Positions 10,510 through 18,992 of a DNA stretch of 64,000 nucleotides are shown piece by piece. Origin of the DNA: Gammaproteobacteria bacterium (GTDB lineage: Bacteria > Pseudomonadota > Gammaproteobacteria > UBA6429 > Thiohalophilaceae). The notes under the pieces are model-generated. The model worked only from the letters and a program-made list of their open reading frames with translations. It had not been told where the DNA came from and did no database searches. How positions within the stretch are numbered: the stretch's first letter is position 1; each line of letters starts with the position of its first letter. The position numbers were made by a program, and so were the translations under genes. The DNA is taken from the NCBI GenBank assembly GCA_016194635.1, contig JACQBC010000030.1:264471-328470 (forward strand), written 5' to 3'.

Positions 10510-10515
10510 TTTGCC

Positions 10516-10842
10516 ATGCTCAGTGGTTACCGTCTGATGTGGGTCGCTATTATGTTCGATCTACCGGTTGTGGAGAAAAAGGAACGCAAAGCAGCTACTG
10601 ACTTTCGTAAGACATTACTGGATATGGGTTTCGAGATGGCGCAATTTTCCGTCTACATGCGATTTTGCACCAGCCAGACTCAAATCGATACCTACTGTAA
10701 ACGTGTCGAAGTGGCCTTGCCAGAAGGTGGAAAAGTCAATATCCTGACTTTTACGGACAAACAATATGAACGAATCATTTCCTACCGAGGCAAGGCGAAA
10801 CAGGCCGCAAAAAAATCACCAAGCCAATTTGAATTATTCTAG
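10516..10842 (+). CDS. cas2: CRISPR-associated Cas2
   Basis: Small ferredoxin-fold protein that dimerises and bridges Cas1 dimers during spacer acquisition. 108 residues. The N-terminal strand ends in the conserved aspartate (MWVAIMFDLPV, Asp15), followed by a helix and the MAQFSVYMRF strand. The C-terminal SPSQFELF tail resembles type II Cas2. It starts six bases after the cas1 stop. The array begins about 70 bases after its own stop. Confidence 0.97.
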   Translation: MLSGYRLMWVAIMFDLPVVEKKERKAATDFRKTLLDMGFEMAQFSVYMRFCTSQTQIDTYCKRVEVALPEGGKVNILTFTDKQYERIISYRGKAKQAAKKSPSQFELF

Positions 10843-10876
10843 AATGTTAGCCATTTTTCATCTGTCGAAAGGCGAG

Positions 10877-10900
10877 AACCCACTGAGTTATCAGTGGGTT
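10877..10900. other. Perfect hairpin between cas2 and the CRISPR array
   Basis: A perfect 10-bp inverted repeat AACCCACTGA (10877-10886), GTTA loop, TCAGTGGGTT (10891-10900). It ends 11 bases before the first repeat. There is no run of T on either strand, so it is not a classic intrinsic terminator. It lies where a leader or integration anchor would sit if spacers enter at the cas2-proximal end. It also lies where the minus-strand array transcript would leave the array. Confidence 0.8.
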
Positions 10901-10911
10901 ATACCAATCAG

Positions 10912-12861
10912 AGTATACATCATTGAGATATGAGCACTGTCCGGAACGGCCAGCTTGTCCTCAACATAGGCCGCGAAAGTATACATCATTGAGATATGAG
11001 CACTGTCCGGAACGGAAAAAACTATCAGTGGCGACGAGCTGCGAGTATACATCATTGAGATATGAGCACTGTCCGGAACACGTTGGTTACAACATCGGTT
11101 TGATCAACAAGTATACATCATTGAGATATGAGCACTGTCCGGAACACGTAGCTCAAGTGCTGGGGCAGGATATCTAGTATACATCATTGAGATATGAGCA
11201 CTGTCCGGAACTAACAGGTGTACGCACTGTAACACTAGGCTAGTATACATCATTGAGATATGAGCACTGTCCGGAACTATTGTATATACTCATGGCATGT
11301 ATAGGAGAGTATACATCATTGAGATATGAGCACTGTCCGGAACTGCCATATACTTTACTCTCCACTTGTTTAAAGTATACATCATTGAGATATGAGCACT
11401 GTCCGGAACTAAATCACCTCTCTCATCTTTTGCATTACCAGTATACATCATTGAGATATGAGCACTGTCCGGAACCGTAAACAAATTGTTCAAAACTTTT
11501 ATAGGAGTATACATCATTGAGATATGAGCACTGTCCGGAACCGGACCGGATTGCAATAATAAAATCTGCAGAGTATACATCATTGAGATATGAGCACTGT
11601 CCGGAACACAGGAATATTTAACAACGCCAATGTATCAAGTATACATCATTGAGATATGAGCACTGTCCGGAACCCATATGATGCGTTTCTAGAGTTTGGG
11701 CTAAGTATACATCATTGAGATATGAGCACTGTCCGGAACAGCCTAAGCCATGTCGAGAAGTTTAATAGAAGTATACATCATTGAGATATGAGCACTGTCC
11801 GGAACCATTCCATGCTTCTCATGCCCATACCATGCAGTATACATCATTGAGATATGAGCACTGTCCGGAACTCCGTCAAGGGATATATTTTTTTGCCTAA
11901 TAGTATACATCATTGAGATATGAGCACTGTCCGGAACTGGACCCAGAAGCACACGCAGCGGTTGCGCAGTATACATCATTGAGATATGAGCACTGTCCGG
12001 AACAACCGTGGTTATTGGGAAGAATGTCTAGTGAGTATACATCATTGAGATATGAGCACTGTCCGGAACTCGCTGAACTTGATCTTGCTGGTATTGCCCA
12101 GTATACATCATTGAGATATGAGCACTGTCCGGAACCTGTGATTTATCCGGCACCGCACGCGCCGAAGTATACATCATTGAGATATGAGCACTGTCCGGAA
12201 CGTCACGGTTCCGGTGATGATGACGGTTCCGAGTATACATCATTGAGATATGAGCACTGTCCGGAACTAACCGGTGTACGCACTGTAACACTGGGTTAGT
12301 ATACATCATTGAGATATGAGCACTGTCCGGAACATAACGCGATGGTTTTTTACGATCGAATTTAGTATACATCATTGAGATATGAGCACTGTCCGGAACG
12401 GAAAATTCGCATCGCTGTATGATGCGGCGAGTATACATCATTGAGATATGAGCACTGTCCGGAACGTCGGCCGCCTCTCCCGCGCTAAAGATCGCAGTAT
12501 ACATCATTGAGATATGAGCACTGTCCGGAACGCTGGCTCGAGCATCGGCCAACCGCGCAATAGTATACATCATTGAGATATGAGCACTGTCCGGAACCGC
12601 AGTATTCCAATCACGCGGCCGACGTCTAGTATACATCATTGAGATATGAGCACTGTCCGGAACGGCGGCGATGAGGTGATCGCGTGGGCGCGCAGTATAC
12701 ATCATTGAGATATGAGCACTGTCCGGAACCACTTCGTCAATCCCGGCGCTCACGGCATCAGTATACATCATTGAGATATGAGCACTGTCCGGAACATTTC
12801 CTCGACTTTGCTTTTGATATCAAACAGTATACATCATTGAGATATAAGCACTGTCCAGAAC
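10912..12861 (-). CRISPR. CRISPR array: 30 repeats of 36 bp, 29 spacers of 30 bp
   Basis: The plus-strand repeat begins AGTATACATCATTGAG and ends GCACTGTCCGGAAC. Repeats start at 10912 and every 66 bases to 12826, so all spacers are 30 bp. The base before GTATAC is always A, which sets the 36-bp length. The tracrRNA anti-repeat shows the crRNA strand is the minus strand, where the repeat reads GTTCCGG... and ends in TATACT. That hexamer can act as a -10 box inside each repeat, as in Neisseria-type II-C arrays. The last plus-strand repeat (12826) carries two substitutions (GATATAAGC, CCAGAAC). All others appear identical. Spacers 5 (11212-11241) and 21 (12268-12297) are near twins. Confidence 0.99.
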
Positions 12862-12891
12862 TACTTCCACGAATGTAAATTGCTGAGAAAG

Positions 12892-12906
12892 AGTATCTAT
12901 CATCGA
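12892..12906 (-). repeat. Decayed half CRISPR repeat in register
   Basis: The 15 bases AGTATCTATCATCGA match 12 of the first 15 bases of the repeat (AGTATACATCATTGA). They begin exactly 66 bases after the last recognisable repeat start (12826). Nothing repeat-like follows 12906. This is best explained as the remnant of a 31st repeat at the old, eroding end of the array. Confidence 0.7.
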
Positions 12907-13229
12907 TGGCCAGGATAGATTACTTGGATTGTAATGTACACAGTAACTGTGGTAGCCGTAATTGCTACTCTCTACCATACTTGGTCATAAAATATAACCA
13001 CGATCGCTGCTCGCCAAGGAAAGCGAAGCTAGGACGAGTAGTCCGCGGTAGCCCATGAGTTTGGGACCGTACTGTGGTACCAAACGAAGATTGGGGGCGT
13101 AGCGTCATTGTGGCATACCCCAGCTGCAGAGCCTCCGGCAGGGAGACCCACGCCCCGAAAACGAAGGCGTGAGAGTTGACTCGGATGTCCTGTCGCGCAG
13201 TACTGAGCTTCGGGGCGCTATCGGCATGT
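12907..13229. other. Unassigned, GC-richer stretch beside the array
   Basis: No gene supported. The part 12990-13215 is clearly richer in G and C than the AT-rich genes at 13230-14590. It contains an open frame on the minus strand (stop near 12965, about 107 codons, crossing into the end of the next gene). I see no ribosome binding site, no recognisable domain, and it overlaps the downstream gene end. It could be a fragment of a mobile element or a decayed gene brought in with the CRISPR locus. Confidence 0.5.
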
Positions 13230-14003
13230 TTATATGGATTTATCAGGATCAATATCCGCGGCATGAACAACCGCAGGATCAGTGACACGCCATCGTTTTG
13301 TTAGAACATTATATGGTGCTGCCAACCCCGCATCTTCAAGACGTTTTGCGTTGGAATGGTAAACTACAACGCTGTATGATTTTGGAGTAACTGCACCAGA
13401 AAAATTTTTACCGTGGTCTGGATTTGGAACGGTGATATGTTTGCTTGGGTCCCAATGATAATAGTCAAAAACTTCTGCTTCATAATTTACAAAAATAATT
13501 CGTAATTTATTAGAATTTGGAATAGCAACACCCGTTACAATTGCGTAAGATTTTACATGAAAGCCGTGTAAAGAATATATGAGATCAATTTCTTCATTCG
13601 AACCTGTCAGTTGTTTGAGCACTGAAGCTTCGACCAAACTTTCGTATTCCAGGGAAAGTGGGCTCACCTTATTCCATTTTGGAGTGTAGGGAGGTTTGCC
13701 TTGAATGCGGGGTATAATTCCTAACCATGTGGGCAGCTTTCCAGTAATTTTACCTTTTTCTATAGTTAAGAAAACATTTCTATGATAGCGCAATACATCA
13801 AGTGTACCAGAATAGTACTTAAGATGATCGGGCGCATCGATAAGATAGGTGAAATTAGGGTTCCGGTTCTTCAACCACTGGCGCATCAACATGGCCGCTA
13901 GTGAAACTGGCACACTACCTTTAATAGAATCAACGTGGTTCGCTAATCGCATATAGAAATCCGCGACTTGTTTGTTCGACAGTTTAGCCAACTCATCACT
14001 CAT
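13230..14003 (-). CDS. Hypothetical protein, AT-rich, next to the CRISPR array
   Basis: A 257-residue protein, start ATG 14001-14003 with AAGGA about eight bases upstream. I do not recognise the family with confidence. No signal peptide or membrane segment is evident, so it looks cytoplasmic or injected. Visible features are an N-terminal helical part (LAAMLMRQWLKNRN), a central VFLTIEKGKITGKLPTWLG strand region and an aromatic C-terminal half (DYYHWDPSKH, YSVVVYHSN). The general pattern recalls DUF6402-type proteins linked to secreted effectors, but this is only an impression. It is preceded on the same strand by a small membrane-anchored protein. The pair differs in base composition from neighbours, suggesting transfer. 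Confidence 0.75.
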   Translation of the reverse strand: MSDELAKLSNKQVADFYMRLANHVDSIKGSVPVSLAAMLMRQWLKNRNPNFTYLIDAPDHLKYYSGTLDVLRYHRNVFLTIEKGKITGKLPTWLGIIPRIQGKPPYTPKWNKVSPLSLEYESLVEASVLKQLTGSNEEIDLIYSLHGFHVKSYAIVTGVAIPNSNKLRIIFVNYEAEVFDYYHWDPSKHITVPNPDHGKNFSGAVTPKSYSVVVYHSNAKRLEDAGLAAPYNVLTKRWRVTDPAVVHAADIDPDKSI

Positions 14004-14026
14004 AAATTTTCCTTGTGTTTAGTATT

Positions 14027-14590
14027 TTATTTTGGTTTTTTAGCTCTAACAACACCCGGTGGAAGATCAAACTGCGCTATTAAAGCGCCTTCATCTAAAG
14101 TATCTTTATTTTGTTGAACGCGCCTAACCAGCACCTTGTTATTTTCACTTATTAGCCAATAAAATGATGTCCCACAAATAATTTTATCTAATTCTCTTTC
14201 CGTGCCTTCAAACACCGCGTTACCAGCACCAAAATCCTTGCACGACGCAATAGTCTGGCGTAATTCTTTATTTCCGTAACGAACCACAATTACTAAACCT
14301 ACTTCCATACGTTGCAAGGACATTTGATCTCCTCCAGTATCAAATTCAAAATACGCTAACGCCTGCCCGGGAGGCAAAGATTCAGTTAATACAGATTCGA
14401 TCGGCGCTATATCGAGCTTCTTAGGTTCCACTGTATCTGACAATTCATAATGGAGATCGGCTAAGGTGCCCCCCTTTCGCGCAATTTTTTCAAATGGATC
14501 TTCATGGTGGAAGAATACCGCCAAGAATGCTACAACCGCTGTAATACCTAACAAAGCAACAATATAAATAATTTTCATTTTTTTGAGCAT
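14027..14590 (-). CDS. Hypothetical membrane-anchored protein
   Basis: 187 residues starting MLKKMKIIYIVALLG. One N-terminal transmembrane helix (about residues 6-27, ending in AVFFHHED) would anchor a periplasmic domain of about 155 residues. Two cysteines (SCKDFG and IICGTS) could form a disulfide there. GGGGTG precedes the start. It is 23 bases upstream of the 257-residue gene and probably co-transcribed with it. Family unknown. An immunity or accessory role for the partner gene is possible but only a guess from the pairing. Confidence 0.75.
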   Translation of the reverse strand: MLKKMKIIYIVALLGITAVVAFLAVFFHHEDPFEKIARKGGTLADLHYELSDTVEPKKLDIAPIESVLTESLPPGQALAYFEFDTGGDQMSLQRMEVGLVIVVRYGNKELRQTIASCKDFGAGNAVFEGTERELDKIICGTSFYWLISENNKVLVRRVQQNKDTLDEGALIAQFDLPPGVVRAKKPK

Positions 14591-14878
14591 AACACACCCC
14601 TAGCATGATATTACTTTTTTCGCAGATCTTGATAGTTGTTTACCAAAGCCTCTAAACAGACGTTTTATGTCTTAATGCAGGAAAGCTCTAGAGGTAAGGA
14701 AATATTCATCAACATCCTGTGATTATTGTTGTTGTTACTATGATACCCAAATTTAAATCTTTTTACAGAAAAATGGTTTTGCCTTTATATGAACATTTAG
14801 CCTTATTTCTTGTATGGTTTGGCGGCCTAGGTATGTGCGGGTAGAAGATTACCAACCCCTTAGTCTTATACCGGTGTG
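14591..14878. other. AT-rich intergenic region
   Basis: 288 bases without a supported gene, rich in A and T. It holds the presumed promoter of the 187-residue gene. I see no terminator, tRNA or repeat in it. It marks the border between the foreign-looking AT-rich pair and the ordinary composition of the FMN reductase gene. Confidence 0.5.
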
Positions 14879-15433
14879 TTAGGTCCTCGCAACAAACGCG
14901 GTAAACTGCTCGATATAAGTGCGTAGACGGGTGCGTACTTCATTGTCCGTCAAGCGGCCCTGGGCATCGAAGATTTTTCCCGCCGAAGATACGTAAAGTG
15001 ACTTGCTAAAAAACGGCCGCGTGCCAAGGGTGCGTAATACCGGCAGCCATGCGGTCTGCGACAATGTCGTGCCCATGCCTCCCGGGGTAACACCGATCAA
15101 CCCCACGGGTTTGTTGCCAAACACGCGCCCGATGTCCGACGCCGGCCGCGATAACCAATCGATGGCATTCTTAAAAACCCCGGGGATGGAGTTATTGTAT
15201 TCCGGTGTCACCAGCAAAAGACCATTCGCTGCCGCGATACGATCCTTCAAAGCCGCCACCAGCACAGGAATACCCTGTTCGGCCTCCAGATCACCGTCAT
15301 ACAGTGGAATGTCCTTGATCGATGCGATCTCGATCGTATGGCCGGAAGGCGCCAATTCGGCCGCGGTACGCAACAGGGCGGCATTATACGATGCCTGACG
15401 CAAACTGCCGGCGATACCAAGGATGGTGGCCAT
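14879..15433 (-). CDS. NADPH-dependent FMN reductase (ChrR/YieF-like)
   Basis: Flavodoxin-like oxidoreductase of 184 residues that binds FMN and reduces quinones, chromate or similar acceptors with NAD(P)H. The phosphate-binding GIAGSLRQASYNAALLRT at the N-terminus and the TPEYNNSIPGVFKNAIDW motif are family hallmarks. Also present is GVTPGGMGTTLSQ near the isoalloxazine site. It is divergent from the Kef-type antiporter at 15661. Kef systems are regulated by ancillary flavoproteins (KefF/KefG), so a functional link is possible, although this protein belongs to the ChrR side of the family. Confidence 0.9.
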   Translation of the reverse strand: MATILGIAGSLRQASYNAALLRTAAELAPSGHTIEIASIKDIPLYDGDLEAEQGIPVLVAALKDRIAAANGLLLVTPEYNNSIPGVFKNAIDWLSRPASDIGRVFGNKPVGLIGVTPGGMGTTLSQTAWLPVLRTLGTRPFFSKSLYVSSAGKIFDAQGRLTDNEVRTRLRTYIEQFTAFVART

Positions 15434-15660
15434 GTGTATTCTCCTGATTCAAATTGTCATGCCGAAGGTGATTGTCCGGTGCGCGAAATACAACCGATTT
15501 CACGCAGCGAATTTTTATCCCCTGACTTGCCCTTAACAGCATTGCCACCAGCACAGCGATCCTTTGCGCTCACATAAAGTTGCATTACTATAGGTTGTGA
15601 TGATGGTACCCCGCGCCTTGCATAAATCAATACCCGTCCGCCTCCCGTTGGGCTATCTTT

Positions 15661-17478
15661 ATGGATAGCCACGGTATCATTTTCAATGTATTACTCTATT
15701 TAGCAGCGGCGGTGATCTCGGTGCCGCTCGCCAAGCGCTTAGGTTTTGGCGCCGTGTTGGGGTATTTATTCGCGGGTATCAGTATCGGCCCGTGGGGCTT
15801 TGGTTTCATTACCAATACACAGGATATCATGCACCTGGCCGAATTTGGCGTGGTGTTATTATTATTTCTGATTGGGTTGGAGTTAAACCCGCTGCGTCTG
15901 TGGAATATGCGCAAGCCGATCCTCGGTACGGGCGGCATGCAGCTGACATTAACCACGCTGGTACTGTTCTGCATCGGTCTGGCACTACAATTGGATTGGA
16001 AAACAGCGTTTGTCGCAGGCTTTGCCTTGTCGTTGTCGTCCACCGCCATTGCCTTGCAAATTCTTAGGGAAAAGAATTTACTGACCACCCCCACCGGTAG
16101 TTCGGGTTTTTCTATTCTGCTGTTTCAAGATATCGCGGTCATCCCGCTACTGGCGGTGGTGCCGCTACTGACAAACCAGGCAGCTGCCCATGCCGATTCG
16201 GATCCTATCATCCACAGTTTAGAGGTCGTTATCGTGGTGTTAGCGATCGTGGTGGGTGGACGTTTTCTGATGCGGCCGGTATTTCGTTTCATCGCCAGCT
16301 CACAGGCGCGCGAAGTCTTTACCGCATTTTCGTTATTGCTGGTGATCGGGATTGCGGCGTTAATGCAAATGGTGGACATGTCCATGGCCCTGGGTAGTTT
16401 CTTGGCCGGAGTATTGTTGGCCGATTCCGAATACCGGCATCAATTAGAAACCGATATCGAACCCTTTAAAGGCTTGTTATTGGGCTTATTTTTTATTTCG
16501 GTGGGGATGGTCATTGATTTTGGCGAATTGATTGCGAACCCTTTGCTGGTTCTGGCGCTGGTTGTGGGGTTGATCGCAGTTAAGGTGTTGGTAATGGTAC
16601 TGCTGGCGCGCCTGATCAAGTTACCCAAGAGTCATCAGGTATTTATTGCGATTTTGTTGTCCCAAGGCGGTGAATTCGGATTTGTGATATTTAGTGTGGC
16701 AAATTCGTTTCACATCATGCCGCCCGCCGTCTCCAGCCTGTTGACGGTCGTGGTTGCCCTCTCCATGCTAACCACACAGCTGCTATTGATCGTCGACGCT
16801 AAATTCATTCAACCACGGCATTTGCGTTTAACCCCGCAGCCGCCAGAAGAGCCTATCGACGAGCAACATCCAGTGATCATCGCCGGCTTCGGACGTTTTG
16901 GACAAATCGTTTCACGTCTATTATATGCCAGTAAAATACCCGCCACGGTGATCGACCATAACCCAGAACATATCGAACGGGTACGGCGTTTTGGTTTCAA
17001 GGTGTTTTACGGCGATGCCACCCGTATGGATTTGCTCGAGTCGGCCGGGATCCACAACGCAAAATTATTAATCCTCGCCATCGACGATTGGCAAGGCATG
17101 ATTACGATCGCCAATCATGTCAAACAGCTTTACCCGCAGGTTATTATCCTGGCGCGCGCCTGGGACATGATACATGCGTTTGAATTATTGGATGCTGACA
17201 TCAATCTGCTGGAACGCGAAACTTTCGAGGGGGCGCTGCAGTTAGGTCAACAGGCGCTGCAGCAATTAGGCTTCAGCCATCACCGCGCCAAACACCTGGC
17301 GGATAAATTCCGCCAACACGATACTGAAACCTTGTATAAGATACACGAAGTACATAAAGATGAACGGCAACGTATTTCCCGTACCGTCAAGGCGCGTGAA
17401 GATCTAGAAAAATTATTCGAGGCCGATGAAGTTGAAATTGGCCGCGATACTAATAACGATGCGGGGCAAGTTCAGTAA
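15661..17478 (+). CDS. CPA2-type cation/proton antiporter with RCK domain (KefB/KefC-like)
   Basis: Inner-membrane monovalent cation:proton antiporter, 605 residues, equal in size to KefB. About 12 membrane helices fill residues 5-375, including GYLFAGISIGPWG and the FALSLSSTAIALQIL segment. A cytoplasmic TrkA-N/RCK domain follows, with the Rossmann glycine motif IAGFGRFGQIV near residue 410 and an acidic binding residue in TVIDHNPEHIE. In Kef systems this domain senses glutathione adducts. The charged C-terminal tail is long. It could export potassium under electrophile stress. Exact assignment between KefB, KefC and YbaL is not possible here. Confidence 0.92.
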   Translation: MDSHGIIFNVLLYLAAAVISVPLAKRLGFGAVLGYLFAGISIGPWGFGFITNTQDIMHLAEFGVVLLLFLIGLELNPLRLWNMRKPILGTGGMQLTLTTLVLFCIGLALQLDWKTAFVAGFALSLSSTAIALQILREKNLLTTPTGSSGFSILLFQDIAVIPLLAVVPLLTNQAAAHADSDPIIHSLEVVIVVLAIVVGGRFLMRPVFRFIASSQAREVFTAFSLLLVIGIAALMQMVDMSMALGSFLAGVLLADSEYRHQLETDIEPFKGLLLGLFFISVGMVIDFGELIANPLLVLALVVGLIAVKVLVMVLLARLIKLPKSHQVFIAILLSQGGEFGFVIFSVANSFHIMPPAVSSLLTVVVALSMLTTQLLLIVDAKFIQPRHLRLTPQPPEEPIDEQHPVIIAGFGRFGQIVSRLLYASKIPATVIDHNPEHIERVRRFGFKVFYGDATRMDLLESAGIHNAKLLILAIDDWQGMITIANHVKQLYPQVIILARAWDMIHAFELLDADINLLERETFEGALQLGQQALQQLGFSHHRAKHLADKFRQHDTETLYKIHEVHKDERQRISRTVKAREDLEKLFEADEVEIGRDTNNDAGQVQ

Positions 17479-17842
17479 CTGACAAATGGGCTGTGCGGTT
17501 ATCAATATCATTCGCGGCCGTGGCACAACCTACGGTTACGACCCGTAGCATTCACATGTAACCGGGTAACTGTCTGTCATGACCGTCGGCCGCAGGAATG
17601 CGGCCGCCGAGCGTACGGGGATGTATTCACGACGTGTCATGACAGACAGTTACCCGGTTACATGTGAATTACTTCAGCAATATCCACGCTGCATCGAACT
17701 GTTCCCCTACGATGGTGGTAAATTCACTTCTTTAAGGCTTCATCCCTGACAGGAAATCGTCGTGATATTTCCAGGTGCTTACATCTAAAGTATTTCGTGG
17801 CGCATCAAGGATGAAACAGTATGACGTCACCAAAAACAACTG
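17479..17842. other. Convergent intergenic region holding palindromic element copy 2
   Basis: 364 bases between two converging genes. The palindromic element occupies 17550-17669. The rest (17670-17842) has no open frame I would support. No T-rich intrinsic terminator is evident, so the element itself may stop transcription from both sides. Confidence 0.6.
17550..17669 (-). repeat. Palindromic element, copy 2
   Basis: Perfect 34-bp arms (17550-17583 and 17636-17669) flank a 52-bp core, here in the opposite orientation to copy 1. The core has TGAATACATCCCCGTACGC and the inner hairpin GGCCGCATTCCTGCGGCC on the minus strand. The arms share no sequence with those of the other copies apart from the innermost TGAC/GTCA. 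Confidence 0.9.
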
Positions 17843-18886
17843 TTAAACCACCGCTTCGGCGGTCGCGACATCCATCGTGAGTCGCGCGGTGCGGCGGATA
17901 ATGTCTAGTGTAACCGGTTCACCAACACCCCACTCTGATAAAACGTGATGCAAATCATCGACGCTGCGCACCGGCTGATCATTAATGGCGACAATGACAT
18001 CGTGGGTTTGTAACCCGGCCGCGTGCGCTGGACCCTCGGCCTCCATAGAAATAACTTCCACGGCAAAATCCTGTTCGAGGTTTAAATACCGGACCAAACG
18101 GCGATCCAGTTTACGATCCCGACCAGCGAGGCCGAGATACCCCCGCCGCACCCGGCCGTGTTGTAATAACTGGCTGAGGACCCACTTCGCCGTATTCGAC
18201 GGCACTGCAAAGCCGATCCCCTGTGCCAGGGCGATAATCGCGGTGTTAATGCCCACTACATGGCCATGCGAGTCCAATAACGGCCCGCCGGAGTTACCCG
18301 GATTCAGTGGCGCGGTGTGTTGAATGATATTTTCAATCAACCGACCTTGTTGGCTGCGCATACCGCGCCCTAAAGCGCTGACCACGCCGGTGGACACGCT
18401 GGATTGAAATCCGAGTGGATTGCCCATGGCGATCGCCAATTGACCAACACGCAATAGTGCGGAATCACCAAAGCGGGTGTAAGGAAGATCCGTGGCTTGC
18501 GCGCGGATCAAGGCGAGATCAGTGGCCGGATCAACCCCTACCACGTGGGCGGCAGAGGATTTTCCGTCGGTTAATAACACCTGGATACTACCCGCGGCTT
18601 GCACCACATGGTGGTTCGTGAGGATGTAACCATCGGGGGTCGCAATCACACCCGAGCCGGAACCTTCACGCTCTGAGTGATGCGCCGCAGAGGATTTACC
18701 AATGTGGATGCTCACCACAGTCGGACCCATGGTATCCACCACCGCCGTGACCGCGCGCGAATAGGCATCCAGTAGGTGTGCATCAAAGGCCGCGTCTGGC
18801 CTGACCTCGCGCAGTTCGGGATCCGCCTGCCCTGGCTGAGTGGAATTAATCACGTCAAGTCGTCGTTGCTGGGAGATTGCCATCAC
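17843..18886 (-). CDS. Trypsin-like serine protease with PDZ domain (HtrA/DegP-like, no signal peptide)
   Basis: S1C-family protease of 347 residues. The catalytic triad is complete: His93 in LTNHHVV, Asp123 in DPATDLALIR and Ser199 in LNPGNSGGPLL. One PDZ domain follows (RRGYLGLAG through VIVAINDQPVRSVDDL). Unlike DegP, DegQ or DegS, the N-terminus (MMAISQQRRLDVINSTQPGQ) has no signal peptide or membrane anchor, so the protein seems cytoplasmic. Homologues of this short single-PDZ type exist in many bacteria with unclear substrates. It ends in the convergent region that carries a palindromic element. Confidence 0.9.
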   Translation of the reverse strand: MMAISQQRRLDVINSTQPGQADPELREVRPDAAFDAHLLDAYSRAVTAVVDTMGPTVVSIHIGKSSAAHHSEREGSGSGVIATPDGYILTNHHVVQAAGSIQVLLTDGKSSAAHVVGVDPATDLALIRAQATDLPYTRFGDSALLRVGQLAIAMGNPLGFQSSVSTGVVSALGRGMRSQQGRLIENIIQHTAPLNPGNSGGPLLDSHGHVVGINTAIIALAQGIGFAVPSNTAKWVLSQLLQHGRVRRGYLGLAGRDRKLDRRLVRYLNLEQDFAVEVISMEAEGPAHAAGLQTHDVIVAINDQPVRSVDDLHHVLSEWGVGEPVTLDIIRRTARLTMDVATAEAVV

Positions 18887-18992
18887 ACACCTCAGACTAA
18901 AAAGGCCGACATTTACTATAGTGGCGAATTTGGTAAATTAAATGGTAATGCGTCCACAGCGGTAAACTTGTACAATAGCGTTTGCCCATCAG

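Noticed and set aside
12028..12771. Long open frame reading through the CRISPR array with a repeated VPDSAHISMMYT peptide (and similar frames on the plus strand)
   Set aside because: It is the translation of a 66-bp repeat unit whose length is a multiple of three, so frames stay open by chance. There is no ribosome binding site and the array explains the sequence.
12965..13288. About 107-codon minus-strand frame next to the array
   Set aside because: It overlaps the end of a better-supported gene, has no recognisable domain or ribosome binding site, and probably covers decayed or foreign sequence.
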